From an uncultured Prochlorococcus sp. (GTDB lineage Bacteria > Cyanobacteriota > Cyanobacteriia > PCC-6307 > Cyanobiaceae): a DNA stretch of 64,000 nt. The first letter of the stretch is position 1; each line of letters starts with the position of its first letter. Below, piece by piece: positions 8,686 through 19,542 of this stretch. The translations under genes were made by a program, and so were the position numbers. The notes under the pieces were generated by a model. That model saw nothing but the letters and a program-made list of their open reading frames with translations. It was not told where the DNA came from and searched no databases. The stretch lies in the NCBI GenBank assembly GCA_902536545.1, contig CACAXS010000005.1, positions 1 to 64,000 on the forward strand, in the 5' to 3' direction.

Positions 8686-10989
8686 TTAGCCTAGGCCGAA
8701 AAGGCGAGCATGGAAGAAAGCCCATGTGGTAGCAATACCACCGACAAGGAAGTGTGTTACACCTACTGCTCTACCCTGAGTAATAGATAAAGCTCTTGGT
8801 TGAATTGTTGGAGCAACTTTAAGTTTGTTATGAGCCCAAACAATTGATTCAAAAAGTTCTTGCCAGTAACCTCTTCCGCTGAATAAGAACATTAAGCTAA
8901 ATGCCCAGATAAAATGTGCTCCTAAGAACATCAAACCATACATACTTATAGCTGAACCGTAACTGGTCAAAACCTGAGAAGATTGGGCCCATAAAAAGTC
9001 TCTAAGCCAGCCATTAATAGTAATGGCACTTTGAGAGAAGTTACCTCCAGTTAATCCCCAAACATCACTTTGCATCTTCCAAGAAAAATGGAAAATAACA
9101 ATTGATAAACAGTTATACATCCAGAAGAGTGCTAAGAAAACATGATCCCAAGATGAAACTTGACATGTGCCTCCTCTACCTGGGCCATCACATGGAAATC
9201 TAAATCCTAATGATGCTTTATCAGGGATCAATCTTGAGCTTCTTGCATAAAGAACACCTTTAAGAAGAATTAAAACTGTTACATGTATTTGGAATGCATG
9301 GATGTGATGAATCATCAAGTCAGCAGTTCCTAAGGGGATTGGAGCGATAGCAACCTTTCCACCAACTTCAACTAAACTTCCATTAAATACTTCACTTATA
9401 GCTTTATGAGGTAAGGCTTCTGCTGTACCGGCCAATAAAGAAGTACCAACGGATGAAGCTTGAATGTTTTGAACCCATTGAGCAAATATTGGTTTAAGTT
9501 GAATTGCAGAATCACTAAACATATCTTGAGGTCTTCCTAAAGCTCTCATTGTGTCGTTATGAATATAGAGTCCAAAGCTATGGAAACCTAACCACATACA
9601 AACCCAATTAAGATGACTTATTAACGCATCTCTAGCTTTTAGAATTCTGTCCAATACATTATCTATATGTTTTGCTGGATCATAATCTCGAACCATCGCA
9701 ATTCCAGCATGTGCCCCAGCTCCAACTATAAATAATCCCCCTATCCACATATGATGAGTAAATAATCCAAGAACCGTCATGTAGTCAGTAGCAATATATG
9801 GATATGGTGGCATCGCATACATATGATGAGATACGAGAATGCTTATTGATCCAAGCATCGCAAGGTTTACTGATAGCTGCGCATGTCTACTTTCTGCCAT
9901 GAATTCAAAGAGACCTTGGTGACCTTTAGGAGCAGGGAATAATATTGGGTCACCTTGTTGTGAATCTAATATTTCTTTCATACTATGACCAATACCATAA
10001 TTGGTTCTATACATATGACCACCAATTATAGCTATAACACCAAAAGCTAAATGATGATGAGAAACATCAGTCATCCATAAGCTTCCTGTCACAGGGTTAA
10101 GACCACCTTTGAAAGTAAGAAAGTCTGAAAAAGCTAACCAATTTAAACTGAAGAAATTACCTGTACCACTTGCTAATCCAGGAAATATCTGACCGATAAT
10201 CTGCGGATCGCAGAGTTGATGAGGCATAGGCATGTCTGCAATAGTTGCTATTTCCTTTCCATTGATAATTAGAGGAGAACCTGCATCAATTGCATCTAGA
10301 AGAGCAGCTGTAGGAGCTCCAATATGAATACAATGACCTGCCCAAGCTAAAGATCCTAGTCCTACTAAACCAGCAATGTGGTGGTTAAGCATAGACTCAA
10401 TATCTTGAAACCATTCCAATTTTGGAGCTGCTTTGTGATAGTGAAAAATTCCTGCATGAAGCATAAGTGCAGCCATTACTACAGCACCTATAGCTAAAGC
10501 CATTAGCTCACTTTCATTAGTTATTCCCCATGCTCGCCACATGTGAAATATTCCTGAACTGATTTGAATGCCGTTGTAGTTAGCACCAAGATCAGCATTA
10601 AGCATTTCTTGACCTACAACCGCCCATACTTGTTGAGCTCCAGGTTTAACATGAGTTGGATCAGCTAACCAACCTGAATAATTAGAAAATCTAGCTCCAT
10701 GGAAAAATGCAGCACTCATCCATATGAAAATAACTGCAAGGTGTCCAAAATGAGCTGAAAAGATTTTTCTTGTTGCTTCTTCAGCATCGCCTGTGTGCAC
10801 ATCGAAATCATGTGCGTCAGCATGCAAATTCCAGATCCAAGTTGTAGTTTTTGGACCTTTAGATAATTTACTAGACCAGAAACCTGGCTTATCTAATTTG
10901 GCAAAGTCTATTGGTCTTGGATCGGCCTTAACAGGCTCTTCCAAAACCTTTTTGTTTTTTTCTCCACTTTCTGGTGGGCTGATGGTCAT
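8686..10989 (-). CDS. psaA: Photosystem I P700 apoprotein A1 (PsaA)
   Basis: PsaA pairs with PsaB to form the photosystem I core. At 767 aa it is full length, with the FX loop [12 protein letters not shown], His-rich membrane helices (for example FHMWRAWG and LSHHHLAFG-type segments) and a C-terminal [15 protein letters not shown] helix. The ATG is preceded by a GAGG Shine-Dalgarno-like site at 6-base spacing. The 333-base upstream gap should hold the operon promoter. Confidence 0.99.
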   Translation of the reverse strand: MTISPPESGEKNKKVLEEPVKADPRPIDFAKLDKPGFWSSKLSKGPKTTTWIWNLHADAHDFDVHTGDAEEATRKIFSAHFGHLAVIFIWMSAAFFHGARFSNYSGWLADPTHVKPGAQQVWAVVGQEMLNADLGANYNGIQISSGIFHMWRAWGITNESELMALAIGAVVMAALMLHAGIFHYHKAAPKLEWFQDIESMLNHHIAGLVGLGSLAWAGHCIHIGAPTAALLDAIDAGSPLIINGKEIATIADMPMPHQLCDPQIIGQIFPGLASGTGNFFSLNWLAFSDFLTFKGGLNPVTGSLWMTDVSHHHLAFGVIAIIGGHMYRTNYGIGHSMKEILDSQQGDPILFPAPKGHQGLFEFMAESRHAQLSVNLAMLGSISILVSHHMYAMPPYPYIATDYMTVLGLFTHHMWIGGLFIVGAGAHAGIAMVRDYDPAKHIDNVLDRILKARDALISHLNWVCMWLGFHSFGLYIHNDTMRALGRPQDMFSDSAIQLKPIFAQWVQNIQASSVGTSLLAGTAEALPHKAISEVFNGSLVEVGGKVAIAPIPLGTADLMIHHIHAFQIHVTVLILLKGVLYARSSRLIPDKASLGFRFPCDGPGRGGTCQVSSWDHVFLALFWMYNCLSIVIFHFSWKMQSDVWGLTGGNFSQSAITINGWLRDFLWAQSSQVLTSYGSAISMYGLMFLGAHFIWAFSLMFLFSGRGYWQELFESIVWAHNKLKVAPTIQPRALSITQGRAVGVTHFLVGGIATTWAFFHARLFGLG

Positions 10990-11322
10990 CTAGCACCTCG
11001 AAAATAATTGATCGTAAATTAGATTGATAAGCTCTTGAGTTTATCTTTAATAATAATCTCAAAGAAAACGAATCATTCTTTTATTAAGATCACCGTTTCA
11101 AAAATAATAAGGCAAAGATTCTTTCGTTATGCATTAACGTAACAAATGTTCTAATGATTGTTACTATATGAATATTTTGTTAAATTCAGTCTATGACTAA
11201 ATTATGGGTATTTTTACTCAAATTTCTTATAAATTTCTTAAATTTTTTTTTATATTTCAAAGAAAATTTTTTAAATCCAACGGCAGGATATAATTTCAAC
11301 ATAACTATCAATAGTTTCTGAT
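10990..11322. promoter_or_regulatory. psaA leader and promoter region
   Basis: This 333-base non-coding gap lies between divergent psaA and the corrinoid gene. It is AT-rich with no ORF or RNA gene that I can support. It must hold the psaAB promoter, which is expected to be strong and light-regulated, and the promoter of the plus-strand gene. I cannot place -10 or -35 boxes with confidence in such AT-rich DNA. Confidence 0.55.
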
Positions 11323-13125
11323 TTGAAAGGAATTGCTATAGGTCTATCTAACAATTCAAAAGAAATTTTAAAAAGGCTTAAAAAAACCGAATTTGTCAAA
11401 GACATATATATTGCAGGTTCTTCAAAAGAGGATGGAAAGGAAAATGAACTTATTCAAGTACAAAAACCTAGAGAAATCTTACTAAAAAAATGGCCGGAGA
11501 TAGATTTAATAATTTTTATAGGCTCAATTGCTGCATCAATACGCATAATAAATTCATTTTTAACCTCTAAAGATCAAGATCCAGGAGTAATCGTTATAGA
11601 TAACAAATGTTCCAAGATAGTTCCTTTAATTGGCTTACATCAGTCAAATTCAAAAAATATTGCATGTCAAATAGCTAATTTATTTGGTGGCGAAATAATA
11701 GAAACTAATAATTCCAATGATAAAAGCTTCTTAAATCTTGATACATTTGGGAATCAATGGGGTTGGAAAAGATCTGGCAACATAAAAGATTGGTCAAAAC
11801 TAGTAATTAATCAAGCTAAGAACGAAGAAATATTTTGCAAACAATTATCTGGTAATAGCTTATGGAAAACTTCAGAATCGGGTGAGATTATAAATCAAAT
11901 TAATAAAGAAGAAACTGAAAAAACAGAGTCAACATTTCATGTAAGTATATTAGAAAATCATGAAACAACTTGGCACCCGCCCGTATTATGGATTGGCATT
12001 GGATGTGAAAGAAATACAAGCATAGAGTTAATAACAAATTCATTAAATAATTTATTGGAGTCAGGAAATTTATCACAGCAATCAATTGCGGGATTCGCAA
12101 CTATTGATATTAAAAAAAATGAGAAAGGACTTTTAGAACTTTCTGAAGAAAAAAACTTGCCTATAAAGTTTTTTAGTAAAGAAGATCTTTCAAAAATTAT
12201 TGTTCCAAATCCATCAAATGTCGTGAAGAAGGAAATTGGCACTCCTTCCGTAGCCGAAGCCTCTTGCTTACTAGCAGCAGGAAAAGAATCTAAATTATTA
12301 GAAGAAAAAAGAATTTTTAAAAATCAATTTGGGGCGGTAACTATCGCTGTAGCAGAATCAAAAAATCAATATAATCCAACCCATGGCGAAATACATATTA
12401 TTGGAAGTGGGCCTGGTGATATCTCCTTCCTAACCAATAATGCAAAAAAAGCACTTTCAAGATGTACTGTTTGGATCGGATACAAAATGTATTTAGATTT
12501 AATTAAGCCCTTAAAAAGGAATGATCAAGTTTTAATTGAAAGTAAACTTACTGAAGAAAAAGAGAGATGCAATAAAGCAATTAAACTAGCAGAAGAAGGA
12601 ATAAAAGTGGCTTTAATTTCTTCAGGTGAATCAGGATTTTATGGCATGGCTGGTTTACTTTTAGAATTACTTCAAAAGATCAAAAAAGAATATAGACCTT
12701 ACTTTGAAGTACATCCAGGTATCAGTAGTGTTCAATTAGCTGCTGCGATTAGTGGCGCTCCACTAATGAATGACTTTTGTTCAATAAGCTTAAGCGATAA
12801 ATTAACTCCATGGTCTTTAATAGAAAAAAGAATTGAAGGAGCTCTTGTAGGTGACTTTGTAATAGCTTTATTCAATCCTCAATCCATTGAACGTAATTGG
12901 CAGCTAAAAAGTGTAATAGATATATGTTTACAAACTAGGCATGGGGATACTCCAGTTTTATTAGCTAGACAAGTAGGGAGAGAAAATCAATCCAAAAAAT
13001 TTGTTACTTTAAACACCATTCCTTTTAAAGAGATTGATATGTTATCAATCATTATTATTGGCAATTCTCAAACAAACTTAGTTGATGAAATATTTCTCAC
13101 TCCCAGAGGATATCTACAAAATTAA
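11323..13125 (+). CDS. cobJ: CbiG-CobJ/CbiH fusion (precorrin-3B C17-methyltransferase)
   Basis: This 600-aa protein joins two steps of corrin ring synthesis. Residues about 1-315 match CbiG, including the C-terminal CbiG segment WIGIGCERNTS...IAGFATID. CbiG opens the ring lactone in the anaerobic route. Residues about 355-600 are a SAM-dependent tetrapyrrole methylase of the CobJ/CbiH type (HIIGSGPGD, then LISSGESGFYGMAG and HPGISSVQLAAA), which methylates C17 with ring contraction. The start is TTG (MKGIAIGLSNN). This corrinoid gene and the tandem CobO gene at 42896 suggest the cell makes its own (pseudo)cobalamin. Confidence 0.93.
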   Translation: MKGIAIGLSNNSKEILKRLKKTEFVKDIYIAGSSKEDGKENELIQVQKPREILLKKWPEIDLIIFIGSIAASIRIINSFLTSKDQDPGVIVIDNKCSKIVPLIGLHQSNSKNIACQIANLFGGEIIETNNSNDKSFLNLDTFGNQWGWKRSGNIKDWSKLVINQAKNEEIFCKQLSGNSLWKTSESGEIINQINKEETEKTESTFHVSILENHETTWHPPVLWIGIGCERNTSIELITNSLNNLLESGNLSQQSIAGFATIDIKKNEKGLLELSEEKNLPIKFFSKEDLSKIIVPNPSNVVKKEIGTPSVAEASCLLAAGKESKLLEEKRIFKNQFGAVTIAVAESKNQYNPTHGEIHIIGSGPGDISFLTNNAKKALSRCTVWIGYKMYLDLIKPLKRNDQVLIESKLTEEKERCNKAIKLAEEGIKVALISSGESGFYGMAGLLLELLQKIKKEYRPYFEVHPGISSVQLAAAISGAPLMNDFCSISLSDKLTPWSLIEKRIEGALVGDFVIALFNPQSIERNWQLKSVIDICLQTRHGDTPVLLARQVGRENQSKKFVTLNTIPFKEIDMLSIIIIGNSQTNLVDEIFLTPRGYLQN

Positions 13126-13213
13126 ATTTAGATAATCTATAATTTAAAAACAAATTTTCTTTGCTTTTTTTTAATAAGAATACTAATCTTTCATAAAAAG
13201 GAATAAAAATTCA

Positions 13214-14002
13214 TTGAAAAATATTGGTTTAATTTTATTTGATATAGATGGTGTTATACGCTGCGTAGAAAATAGTTACAGACTTTCATTAAAAAAAACA
13301 GTTTACAAATATTCTGGGTGGGAGCCAAGTTATATAGATATTGATAATGCCAAAAATGAAGGGATCTGGAATAATGACTGGGATTTAAGTTTAGAGCTTA
13401 TAAAAAGATTTTTTAAAAAAGAGAATTTAAAGCTTGAAATTCCAACAAAAGAAGAAATAATTAAATGTTTTGAAAAGTTTTACTTTGGTGGTGATCCAAA
13501 TAAAGATAGTAAGTATTGGTCTGGATTTATAACTAAAGAAGAGTTATTAGTAGATAAAAAGCTTTTTGATTTATTAGAAAGCAATGGAATAATTTGGGGT
13601 TTTGTGAGTGGTGCAGAGTCTGCCTCTGCAAAATTTGTTTTAGAAAAAAGACTTGGACTAAAATCACCTCCACTAATCTCAATGGGAGATGCCCCTGACA
13701 AACCTAATCCAAAAGGTTTTATTAACTTATCAAAAAAGCTTCTTGGAGATAAACTCGGAGCATCAAATATTCCTATTGCCTATGTAGGAGATACTATTGC
13801 AGATATAAATACAGTTTTAAACGCCAGAAAGGAAATACCATCTCAGAAATTCATAAGTATTGGGATAGCCCCCCCTCATTTACATTTAAAGTCTCGAGTA
13901 AAAGAACGCAATGCATACGAAAGAAATTTACAAAAAGTAGGCGCTGACCTTATTTTAAGTTCTATAAATGACCTCAAAAATATTAATCTTGACTTATTTT
14001 AA
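13214..14002 (+). CDS. HAD-superfamily hydrolase, subfamily IA (cyanobacterial TIGR01548-type)
   Basis: All HAD motifs are visible: motif I LFDIDGVIR, with nucleophile Asp and the second Asp; motif II in FVSGAES; motif III Lys in DKPNPKGF; and motif IV YVGDTIADIN. The inserted helical cap between motifs I and II marks subfamily IA. The substrate is unknown, although relatives act on phosphorylated metabolites. The start is TTG 13214. It follows the CbiG-CobJ gene by 88 bases and may be cotranscribed. Confidence 0.82.
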   Translation: MKNIGLILFDIDGVIRCVENSYRLSLKKTVYKYSGWEPSYIDIDNAKNEGIWNNDWDLSLELIKRFFKKENLKLEIPTKEEIIKCFEKFYFGGDPNKDSKYWSGFITKEELLVDKKLFDLLESNGIIWGFVSGAESASAKFVLEKRLGLKSPPLISMGDAPDKPNPKGFINLSKKLLGDKLGASNIPIAYVGDTIADINTVLNARKEIPSQKFISIGIAPPHLHLKSRVKERNAYERNLQKVGADLILSSINDLKNINLDLF

Positions 14003-14036
14003 AATTATAAATTAACAAATATTTCTCAAGCAATTA

Positions 14037-14125
14037 CGGAGAGGGAGGGATTCGAACCCTCGACAAAAGTTACCTCCTGTAACTCCTTAGCAGGGAGCCG
14101 CTTTCAACCACTCAGCCACCTCTCC
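14037..14125 (-). tRNA. tRNA-Ser (GCT)
   Basis: The 89-base sequence folds as a class II tRNA. It has acceptor GGAGAGG pairing with CCTCTCC, an anticodon loop CTGCTAA (anticodon GCT, reading AGC/AGT), a long variable arm (GTTACAGGAGGTAAC region) and the T-loop GGTTCGAATCC. No CCA is encoded. Confidence 0.96.
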
Positions 14126-14186
14126 AGTTCTTATACATTATCAATTTTTTTGCAAACATTCAAAATTCCTTATTTAATCGAAATGT

Positions 14187-15386
14187 CTAATCCACTTGAA
14201 CTCTCGGTAATCTATTTTTAAAAGAACAAAGAATTTCCCACGGAATAGTATTAGATTTTTTTGCCCATTCAAGAGGAGAAATTGTTTTGTCTCCGTCAGA
14301 ACCTAGTAATACCATCGTACTACCAACTTTAATTTCATTTGAACCTGTAATGTCCACCATCATTTGATCCATAGTTATGGATCCAACTTGGGGATAAAGT
14401 TTATTTTTATGTAAAACATTTATCTTGCCTGAAAGATTTCTTGGAACTCCATCTGCGTAACCAATACTTAATACAGCTAACTTAGTTTTTCTACTACTAA
14501 CAAACTTTCCTCCATAACTTACACTTACACCTGAATCAATATTTCTAATAAAAGCTACTTTAACTTTCAAAAATAAAGCTGGTTTAAGTAATAAATTTTT
14601 TTCTATTTTGGCTAGAGGACTATATCCATACATAGAAAGCCCAACACGGACCATGTGAAAATGAAAATCTTTGTTAAGAAGCATTCCCGCAGAATTAGCC
14701 AAATGAATCTTAATTTCATTATTTCTATCAAGATTAATTTGCTTTAATAATTCATTAAACTTCATTCTTTGTAATTGTGTAATACTTTTAGGATCTAATT
14801 CGTTTTCCTCATCTGCAGACGATAAATGACTATATATGCCTTCTATAGAAATATTGTCGAAAGATTTTATTTTTTCATATTGCTGAATAAATTTATTACC
14901 TTCAAATCCTAACCTTGACATTCCAGTATCAACTTTAAGATGTAAAGAAAATTTCAGCCCAAATTGCTTCCCGATATTATTGCAGATAAAACATTCTCTT
15001 ATACTACTGATAGTTGGCATAAGATCATTTTTAAAACACATAATAAGATCCCTTTTCGTATAAAGATTTCCTAGGATAAGTATTGGTTTTTTTACTCCTG
15101 AAGAACGAAGCTTAATCCCTTCTTTTAAAGTGGCAACGCCTAATTGCGATGCTCCTCCTCTAATAGCGTAGTCAGATACTACTTTTGCATCATGTCCATA
15201 TCCATCAGCTTTAACAACCGCCATAAACTGACAATTCTTATTTAGCTTTGTTCTTAACTGCCTTACATTTGCTTCTATTGCTTTGCCTTTAACTTCTATC
15301 CATGCCCTTTGTTTTAGATCTATATCTTTTTCGAAATTTGGAAATTTGTCAAAATTAAATATCTGATTTGTTTGCCTATTTTGCAT
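14187..15386 (-). CDS. alr: Alanine racemase
   Basis: Alr is the PLP enzyme that makes D-alanine for peptidoglycan. The PLP lysine sits in MAVVKADGYGHD (Lys59), and the catalytic Tyr region appears as SVSYGGKFV, with VGLSMYGYSP upstream and IGYADGVPR and TMDQMMVDIT downstream. Its length, 399 aa, is normal with a short N-terminal extension. Its 5' end overlaps the open frame of the divergent HNH gene, but that gene most likely starts later. Confidence 0.95.
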   Translation of the reverse strand: MQNRQTNQIFNFDKFPNFEKDIDLKQRAWIEVKGKAIEANVRQLRTKLNKNCQFMAVVKADGYGHDAKVVSDYAIRGGASQLGVATLKEGIKLRSSGVKKPILILGNLYTKRDLIMCFKNDLMPTISSIRECFICNNIGKQFGLKFSLHLKVDTGMSRLGFEGNKFIQQYEKIKSFDNISIEGIYSHLSSADEENELDPKSITQLQRMKFNELLKQINLDRNNEIKIHLANSAGMLLNKDFHFHMVRVGLSMYGYSPLAKIEKNLLLKPALFLKVKVAFIRNIDSGVSVSYGGKFVSSRKTKLAVLSIGYADGVPRNLSGKINVLHKNKLYPQVGSITMDQMMVDITGSNEIKVGSTMVLLGSDGDKTISPLEWAKKSNTIPWEILCSFKNRLPRVQVD

Positions 15387-15454
15387 TAACTTTGCACAAA
15401 TATATGCGCTTATTGAAATATACAGTTAGCATGACATGTAAATTGTATTTTGGC

Positions 15455-15961
15455 ATGGGCCAGACTCTAGTTTTAAATGCATCTTATGAACCTTTAAACA
15501 TCACTTCCTGGCGAAGAGCAGTAATTTTGATGATAAAAGGTAAAGCAGAAAGCTTAGAGGAAGATAAAACATATTCAATTCATAGCGGGAAAAAGTTGCC
15601 GACAGTTATAAGACTTCGTTATTACGTCAAAGTTCCTTTTAGAGAGGTTTCTTTAACAAGAAAAAATATTCTTCTTAGAGATAATAATTGTTGCCAATAC
15701 TGTAACTATAGGGGTAGTGACCTATCAATAGATCATGTTTTACCGAGAAGCAGAGGTGGAACAGATAACTGGGAAAATGTTACTACAGCATGTCTCAGAT
15801 GTAATGTACAAAAAGGTAATCGAACCCCCGAAGAGGCGAATATGCCCTTAAAACGTCGACCTTATCGTCCATTAAGTAATCTAAATTTTGAAGCTACAAG
15901 ACAAATTGACTCTGGCAAGCATAAAGAATGGAGTAAATACGTAATAGGGATTGCAATCTAA
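15455..15961 (+). CDS. HNH endonuclease family protein
   Basis: The protein begins MGQTLVLNASYEPLN, which is the usual start of this widespread cyanobacterial HNH protein; an upstream ATG at 15431 and the ORF start at 15368 seem less likely. The HNH module is clear: CQYC, then SIDHVLPRSRGG, then ENVTTACLRCNVQKGN. The two CxxC pairs bind a structural metal, and the His/Asn/His residues form the nuclease site. The cellular role is unknown, and it is not next to a restriction methylase. Its 3' end faces prfA across 10 bases. Confidence 0.88.
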   Translation: MGQTLVLNASYEPLNITSWRRAVILMIKGKAESLEEDKTYSIHSGKKLPTVIRLRYYVKVPFREVSLTRKNILLRDNNCCQYCNYRGSDLSIDHVLPRSRGGTDNWENVTTACLRCNVQKGNRTPEEANMPLKRRPYRPLSNLNFEATRQIDSGKHKEWSKYVIGIAI

Positions 15962-15971
15962 TAAAAAAATC

Positions 15972-17066
15972 TTAATTTACTTCTTTATTAAATTCTTCCA
16001 TCATTCTTTTTTGTTCTTGCGCTATGCAGGCATTTATCACTTCTTCTAATTGACCAGCAAGAATTGGCTCAAGAGAAAAATTGGAACCTAATCTATGATC
16101 AGTTGTCCTGTTATCTTTAAAATTATAAGTTCTGATTTTTTCACTTCTATCGCCTGTTCCAACCTGGGAAAGCCTTTGTGATCTCTGTTTTGCATTGGCT
16201 TCTTTTAATTGTATTTCATACAATTTAGCTCTTAAAATTTCCATTGCTCGTTCGCGATTTTGCAATTGTGATCTCTCTTGAGTACAAAAAACTCTTATTC
16301 CTGTAGGCTTGTGGAGAAGATCAATAGCTGTCTCTACCTTATTAACATTTTGTCCCCCTGCACCTCCTGATCTTGCTGTTCCAACCTCTAGATCTGTTGG
16401 ATCAATTTTAACCTCAACAGGATCAGCCTCAGGCATAACGGCAACTGTAGCAGTAGAGGTGTGAACTCGACCTTGAGATTCAGTAGCTGGAACTCTTTGG
16501 ACTCTATGTACACCAGCCTCAAATTTAAGTTGACTATAAACAGAATCTCCCTTAACGGAGATAACTAACTCCTTAAATCCACCCATATCTGACTCGGAAG
16601 CACTAACAGGTTTTACAGACCATCCAATTTTTTGTCCATATCTTTCATACATTCTTGCTAAATCACCTGCCCAGATACAAGCCTCGTTACCTCCAGCACC
16701 GGCTCTGATTTCTAACATTACACTTCTTTCATCTCTTGGGTCTTTTGGCAATAAGGCGATTGTGGTTTTTTGAATCAGTTCAATCTTAGATTCCTCTAGA
16801 GTTATTAACTCCTCATTTATCAAAGATTCCATTTCTTTATCATTTCTATTCTCTTTTAGTAGATTTTTTGAATCTTCGATTTCTTTATCAGTATCAAGCA
16901 ACTTATTAAAATCAATCACCAAAGGTTCCAATTTTGACCTTTCTCTTGCTATGGATTCTAATTTTTTTGGATCATTAGCTATATCAGGATCTGCAAGTTG
17001 CACTTCCAAATTTTCAAAACTTTCTGAAGCAGTTTTCAACCTTGCAATTAATGTTGAGTATTCCAA
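15972..17066 (-). CDS. prfA: Peptide chain release factor 1
   Basis: RF1 ends translation at UAA and UAG. The GGQ motif that triggers peptidyl-tRNA hydrolysis is at residues 237-239 ([11 protein letters not shown]), and the stop-recognition PxT tripeptide is PAT at 193-195. That motif marks RF1 rather than RF2, which carries SPF. Length 364 aa is standard. It is the last gene of the long minus-strand translation cluster. Confidence 0.97.
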   Translation of the reverse strand: MEYSTLIARLKTASESFENLEVQLADPDIANDPKKLESIARERSKLEPLVIDFNKLLDTDKEIEDSKNLLKENRNDKEMESLINEELITLEESKIELIQKTTIALLPKDPRDERSVMLEIRAGAGGNEACIWAGDLARMYERYGQKIGWSVKPVSASESDMGGFKELVISVKGDSVYSQLKFEAGVHRVQRVPATESQGRVHTSTATVAVMPEADPVEVKIDPTDLEVGTARSGGAGGQNVNKVETAIDLLHKPTGIRVFCTQERSQLQNRERAMEILRAKLYEIQLKEANAKQRSQRLSQVGTGDRSEKIRTYNFKDNRTTDHRLGSNFSLEPILAGQLEEVINACIAQEQKRMMEEFNKEVN

Positions 17067-17093
17067 TTGAAATTGTGCTTAATTTTAAAAATT

Positions 17094-17354
17094 CTATTTT
17101 TTAGAATCTTTTTCTTCTTTTTGATCTTTTGATGTGGCTGAATTAGCTGAACCCATTCCATATTTTTTCATAAACCTATCAACCCTACCTTCTGTATCAA
17201 GAATCTTTTGAGTTCCAGTGAAGAAGGGATGATTTCCACTCCAAACATCAACATGTAATTCAGGTTGCGTGGAACCAGTAGTCATTACAACTTCTCCATT
17301 ACAAATAACTTTTGCATCTGGATACCATTTTGGGTGTATTTCTGATTTTGGCAT
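17094..17354 (-). CDS. rpmE: 50S ribosomal protein L31
   Basis: This 86-aa L31 keeps IHPKWYPDAKV, HPFFTG and GRVDRFMKKYG. Only one of the four zinc-binding cysteines of classical L31 remains (VICNGEV); the second pair is replaced (VWSGNHPFF). It is therefore a zinc-independent form. A basic and acidic C-terminal tail (SKDQKEEKDSKK) extends beyond the usual 70 residues. It lies 13 bases after rpsI. Confidence 0.96.
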   Translation of the reverse strand: MPKSEIHPKWYPDAKVICNGEVVMTTGSTQPELHVDVWSGNHPFFTGTQKILDTEGRVDRFMKKYGMGSANSATSKDQKEEKDSKK

Positions 17355-17367
17355 AATTTAAATTCCT

Positions 17368-17778
17368 TTAACGTTTAGAGAATTGCGGAGCTTTTCTTGC
17401 TTTTTTAAGACCATATTTTCTTCTTTCCTTAGCTCTAGGATCTCTACTGAGATGGCCTTCCGTTTTTAGCGGTTTCCTATTGTCAGGAGATAATTCACAA
17501 AGTGCTCGAGCTGCACCTTGCTTTATAGCATCTGCTTGGCCAGTCAATCCACCACCAAAAACATTTACCAAAATATCATAAGAATTTTCAAGGCCTAATG
17601 TTTGCAAAGGTGCTTTTATTGAATTTAAGTGCAGAGGATTAAAGTTTAAGTAATCATCTCCAGCACGACCATTAATTTTTATCAGTCCATTTCCTGGAAT
17701 CAAGCGAACTCTAGCTACTGAAGTTTTTCTTCTTCCAGTTCCCCAATACACAGCTTTGTTTTTTATTTGACTATTCAT
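17368..17778 (-). CDS. rpsI: 30S ribosomal protein S9
   Basis: S9 of 136 aa with the family landmarks [12 protein letters not shown] near the N-terminus and the basic C-terminal tail [12 protein letters not shown], whose last Arg reaches the P-site tRNA in bacterial ribosomes. It follows rplM by nine bases, the conserved L13-S9 pair. Confidence 0.98.
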   Translation of the reverse strand: MNSQIKNKAVYWGTGRRKTSVARVRLIPGNGLIKINGRAGDDYLNFNPLHLNSIKAPLQTLGLENSYDILVNVFGGGLTGQADAIKQGAARALCELSPDNRKPLKTEGHLSRDPRAKERRKYGLKKARKAPQFSKR

Positions 17779-17787
17779 TTTAATAAA

Positions 17788-18219
17788 TTAACTCTTTAAT
17801 AATACAGGATTCTGAGCAGCATGAGGATGATCAGCACCTTTATAAACTTTTAGTTTTTTAAATTGCTGTCTTCCTAAAGAGTTATGAGGTAGCATGCCCT
17901 TAACAGCTTGCTCGATGATTCTTTCAGGAATTCTTTCTTGTAAAGACTCAAATTTTTCAATTTTCATTCCTCCTGGTCTTCCAGAATGTCTCCTGTACAA
18001 TTTTTGTGATGCTTTTTTACCTGTCACCTCAACTTTCTCGGCATTTACTACAATGACAAAATCTCCAGTATCTAAATGAGGTGTAAATGTTGGTTTATTC
18101 TTACCTCTCAATACAGTTGCAATTTCTGTAGCAAGTCTACCAAGCTTCTTATCTTTTGCGTCAACTAAAAACCAATTTCTTTCAATGGTTTCTAAAGATG
18201 GAGTAATTGTTTTATTCAT
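17788..18219 (-). CDS. rplM: 50S ribosomal protein L13
   Basis: L13 of 143 aa with [21 protein letters not shown] near the N-terminus, [13 protein letters not shown], and [19 protein letters not shown]. It is an early assembly protein of the large subunit. A 114-base gap separates it from truA upstream, so it may have its own promoter. Confidence 0.98.
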   Translation of the reverse strand: MNKTITPSLETIERNWFLVDAKDKKLGRLATEIATVLRGKNKPTFTPHLDTGDFVIVVNAEKVEVTGKKASQKLYRRHSGRPGGMKIEKFESLQERIPERIIEQAVKGMLPHNSLGRQQFKKLKVYKGADHPHAAQNPVLLKS

Positions 18220-18333
18220 TAACCAAATTTCTGCAAATAAATTTAAACTAGTCTTAAATTCTACCTTATTGAAGGAATATTAAACAACAGTTTTGAATGA
18301 TTTACACAAAAAATTCGCTTAATTAAACCTTAC

Positions 18334-19140
18334 TTAAGAAAAACCCTTAATTAAAAATACAGGGAAAAAATCATTGTTATTAATCTTTTTAAAAACATTT
18401 TCTTCATAAACAGCATTTACAAAACATAACCCCTTAGCTGGAGCAGATTCTTTAACATCATTTTTCTTTTTGTTGACCCATCTATCTGTAAAAATTTCTG
18501 GCGATATTTTGTTTTCTCCAACTAAAACTAGTTGACCAATAATTAAGCGGACCATTCCATATAGAAAACCAGTAGCTTTAATATCAACAAAAATCAAATC
18601 TTCTACTCTTTTAATATCTATATTTTTTATTTTTGTAATTGAGTTTGTTCTATTACTACCACTTTTCTGAAAAGCAAAAAAATCATGTTCTCCTATCATT
18701 TTCCTGGATGCATTTAACATTAAAACTTCATCTAATACTTTTTGATATCTATGCCATGACCAATTATTGATGAACAAGTTTGGGAATTTACTGTTATTAA
18801 TGACATATCGATAATGTCTATACATTGCTGAATAGCATGCATGCCAACTATCTTTTACCTCAACTGATTCCAAGATCCTAATTGATGAGGGTAAAAGACT
18901 ATTTAAGACATCAGAATAACTATTTCCTGGAACAACACAATCAACATCAAAGTGTACTACTTGACCTGATGCATGAACCCCAGCATCAGTCCTACCTGCT
19001 GCAAAAGTTTTTACTGTATGATTTGTAATCTTTAAGAGAGCTCTGTCTAAAATTTCTTGAACAGAAGTTGAATTTTTTTGTTTTTGCCAACCTGAATAAT
19101 GAGATCCATCATATTGGACTAGTAAAGCTACCCTTTTCAA
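18334..19140 (-). CDS. truA: tRNA pseudouridine(38-40) synthase
   Basis: TruA converts uridines 38-40 of the tRNA anticodon arm to pseudouridine. The catalytic Asp is residue 52 in AAGRTDAGVHASGQ. The later motif DFFAFQKSG and the GFLYGMVRLIIG segment complete the pattern. At 268 aa the length is normal. It follows rplQ by 37 bases, a common cyanobacterial arrangement. Confidence 0.96.
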   Translation of the reverse strand: MKRVALLVQYDGSHYSGWQKQKNSTSVQEILDRALLKITNHTVKTFAAGRTDAGVHASGQVVHFDVDCVVPGNSYSDVLNSLLPSSIRILESVEVKDSWHACYSAMYRHYRYVINNSKFPNLFINNWSWHRYQKVLDEVLMLNASRKMIGEHDFFAFQKSGSNRTNSITKIKNIDIKRVEDLIFVDIKATGFLYGMVRLIIGQLVLVGENKISPEIFTDRWVNKKKNDVKESAPAKGLCFVNAVYEENVFKKINNNDFFPVFLIKGFS

Positions 19141-19177
19141 AAGTTTTTTTTAGTAAAAGGCCCTCTAATTAACTTAC

Positions 19178-19528
19178 TTAAACAAGCTCGATTATGGCCA
19201 TCTGAGCGTTATCACCTTTTCTAGATACAGTTCTGACAATGCGCGTATAACCACCATTTCTATCTCCATATCTTTCCTTTGCTTTTTCAAATAATGAATG
19301 AACTAATTTTTTATCATAAATATAACCAATAGCCCTTCTCCTAGAGGCCAAACTTCCATCTTTGGCGAGTGTAATCATTCTTTCAGCTTCATTTCTTAAA
19401 GCTTTTGCCCTAGCTTTTGTTGTCGTTACTCTACCTTCTCTAATTAATTGTGTAGTTAAACCTCTTAGAAGTGCTTTCCTCTGATCAGCAGGTTTACTTA
19501 ATAATGGAATTCTAAGTTGGTGTCTCAT
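19178..19528 (-). CDS. rplQ: 50S ribosomal protein L17
   Basis: L17 of 116 aa with [24 protein letters not shown] at the N-terminus and GGYTRIVRT before the C-terminal strand, both diagnostic. It lies 14 bases after rpoA. Confidence 0.98.
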   Translation of the reverse strand: MRHQLRIPLLSKPADQRKALLRGLTTQLIREGRVTTTKARAKALRNEAERMITLAKDGSLASRRRAIGYIYDKKLVHSLFEKAKERYGDRNGGYTRIVRTVSRKGDNAQMAIIELV

Positions 19529-19542
19529 AATCTTAAAAATTG

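Noticed and set aside
10793-10993. Plus-strand 66-aa frame inside psaA
   Set aside because: It is the antisense shadow of the psaA N-terminus, with no sign of an independent gene.
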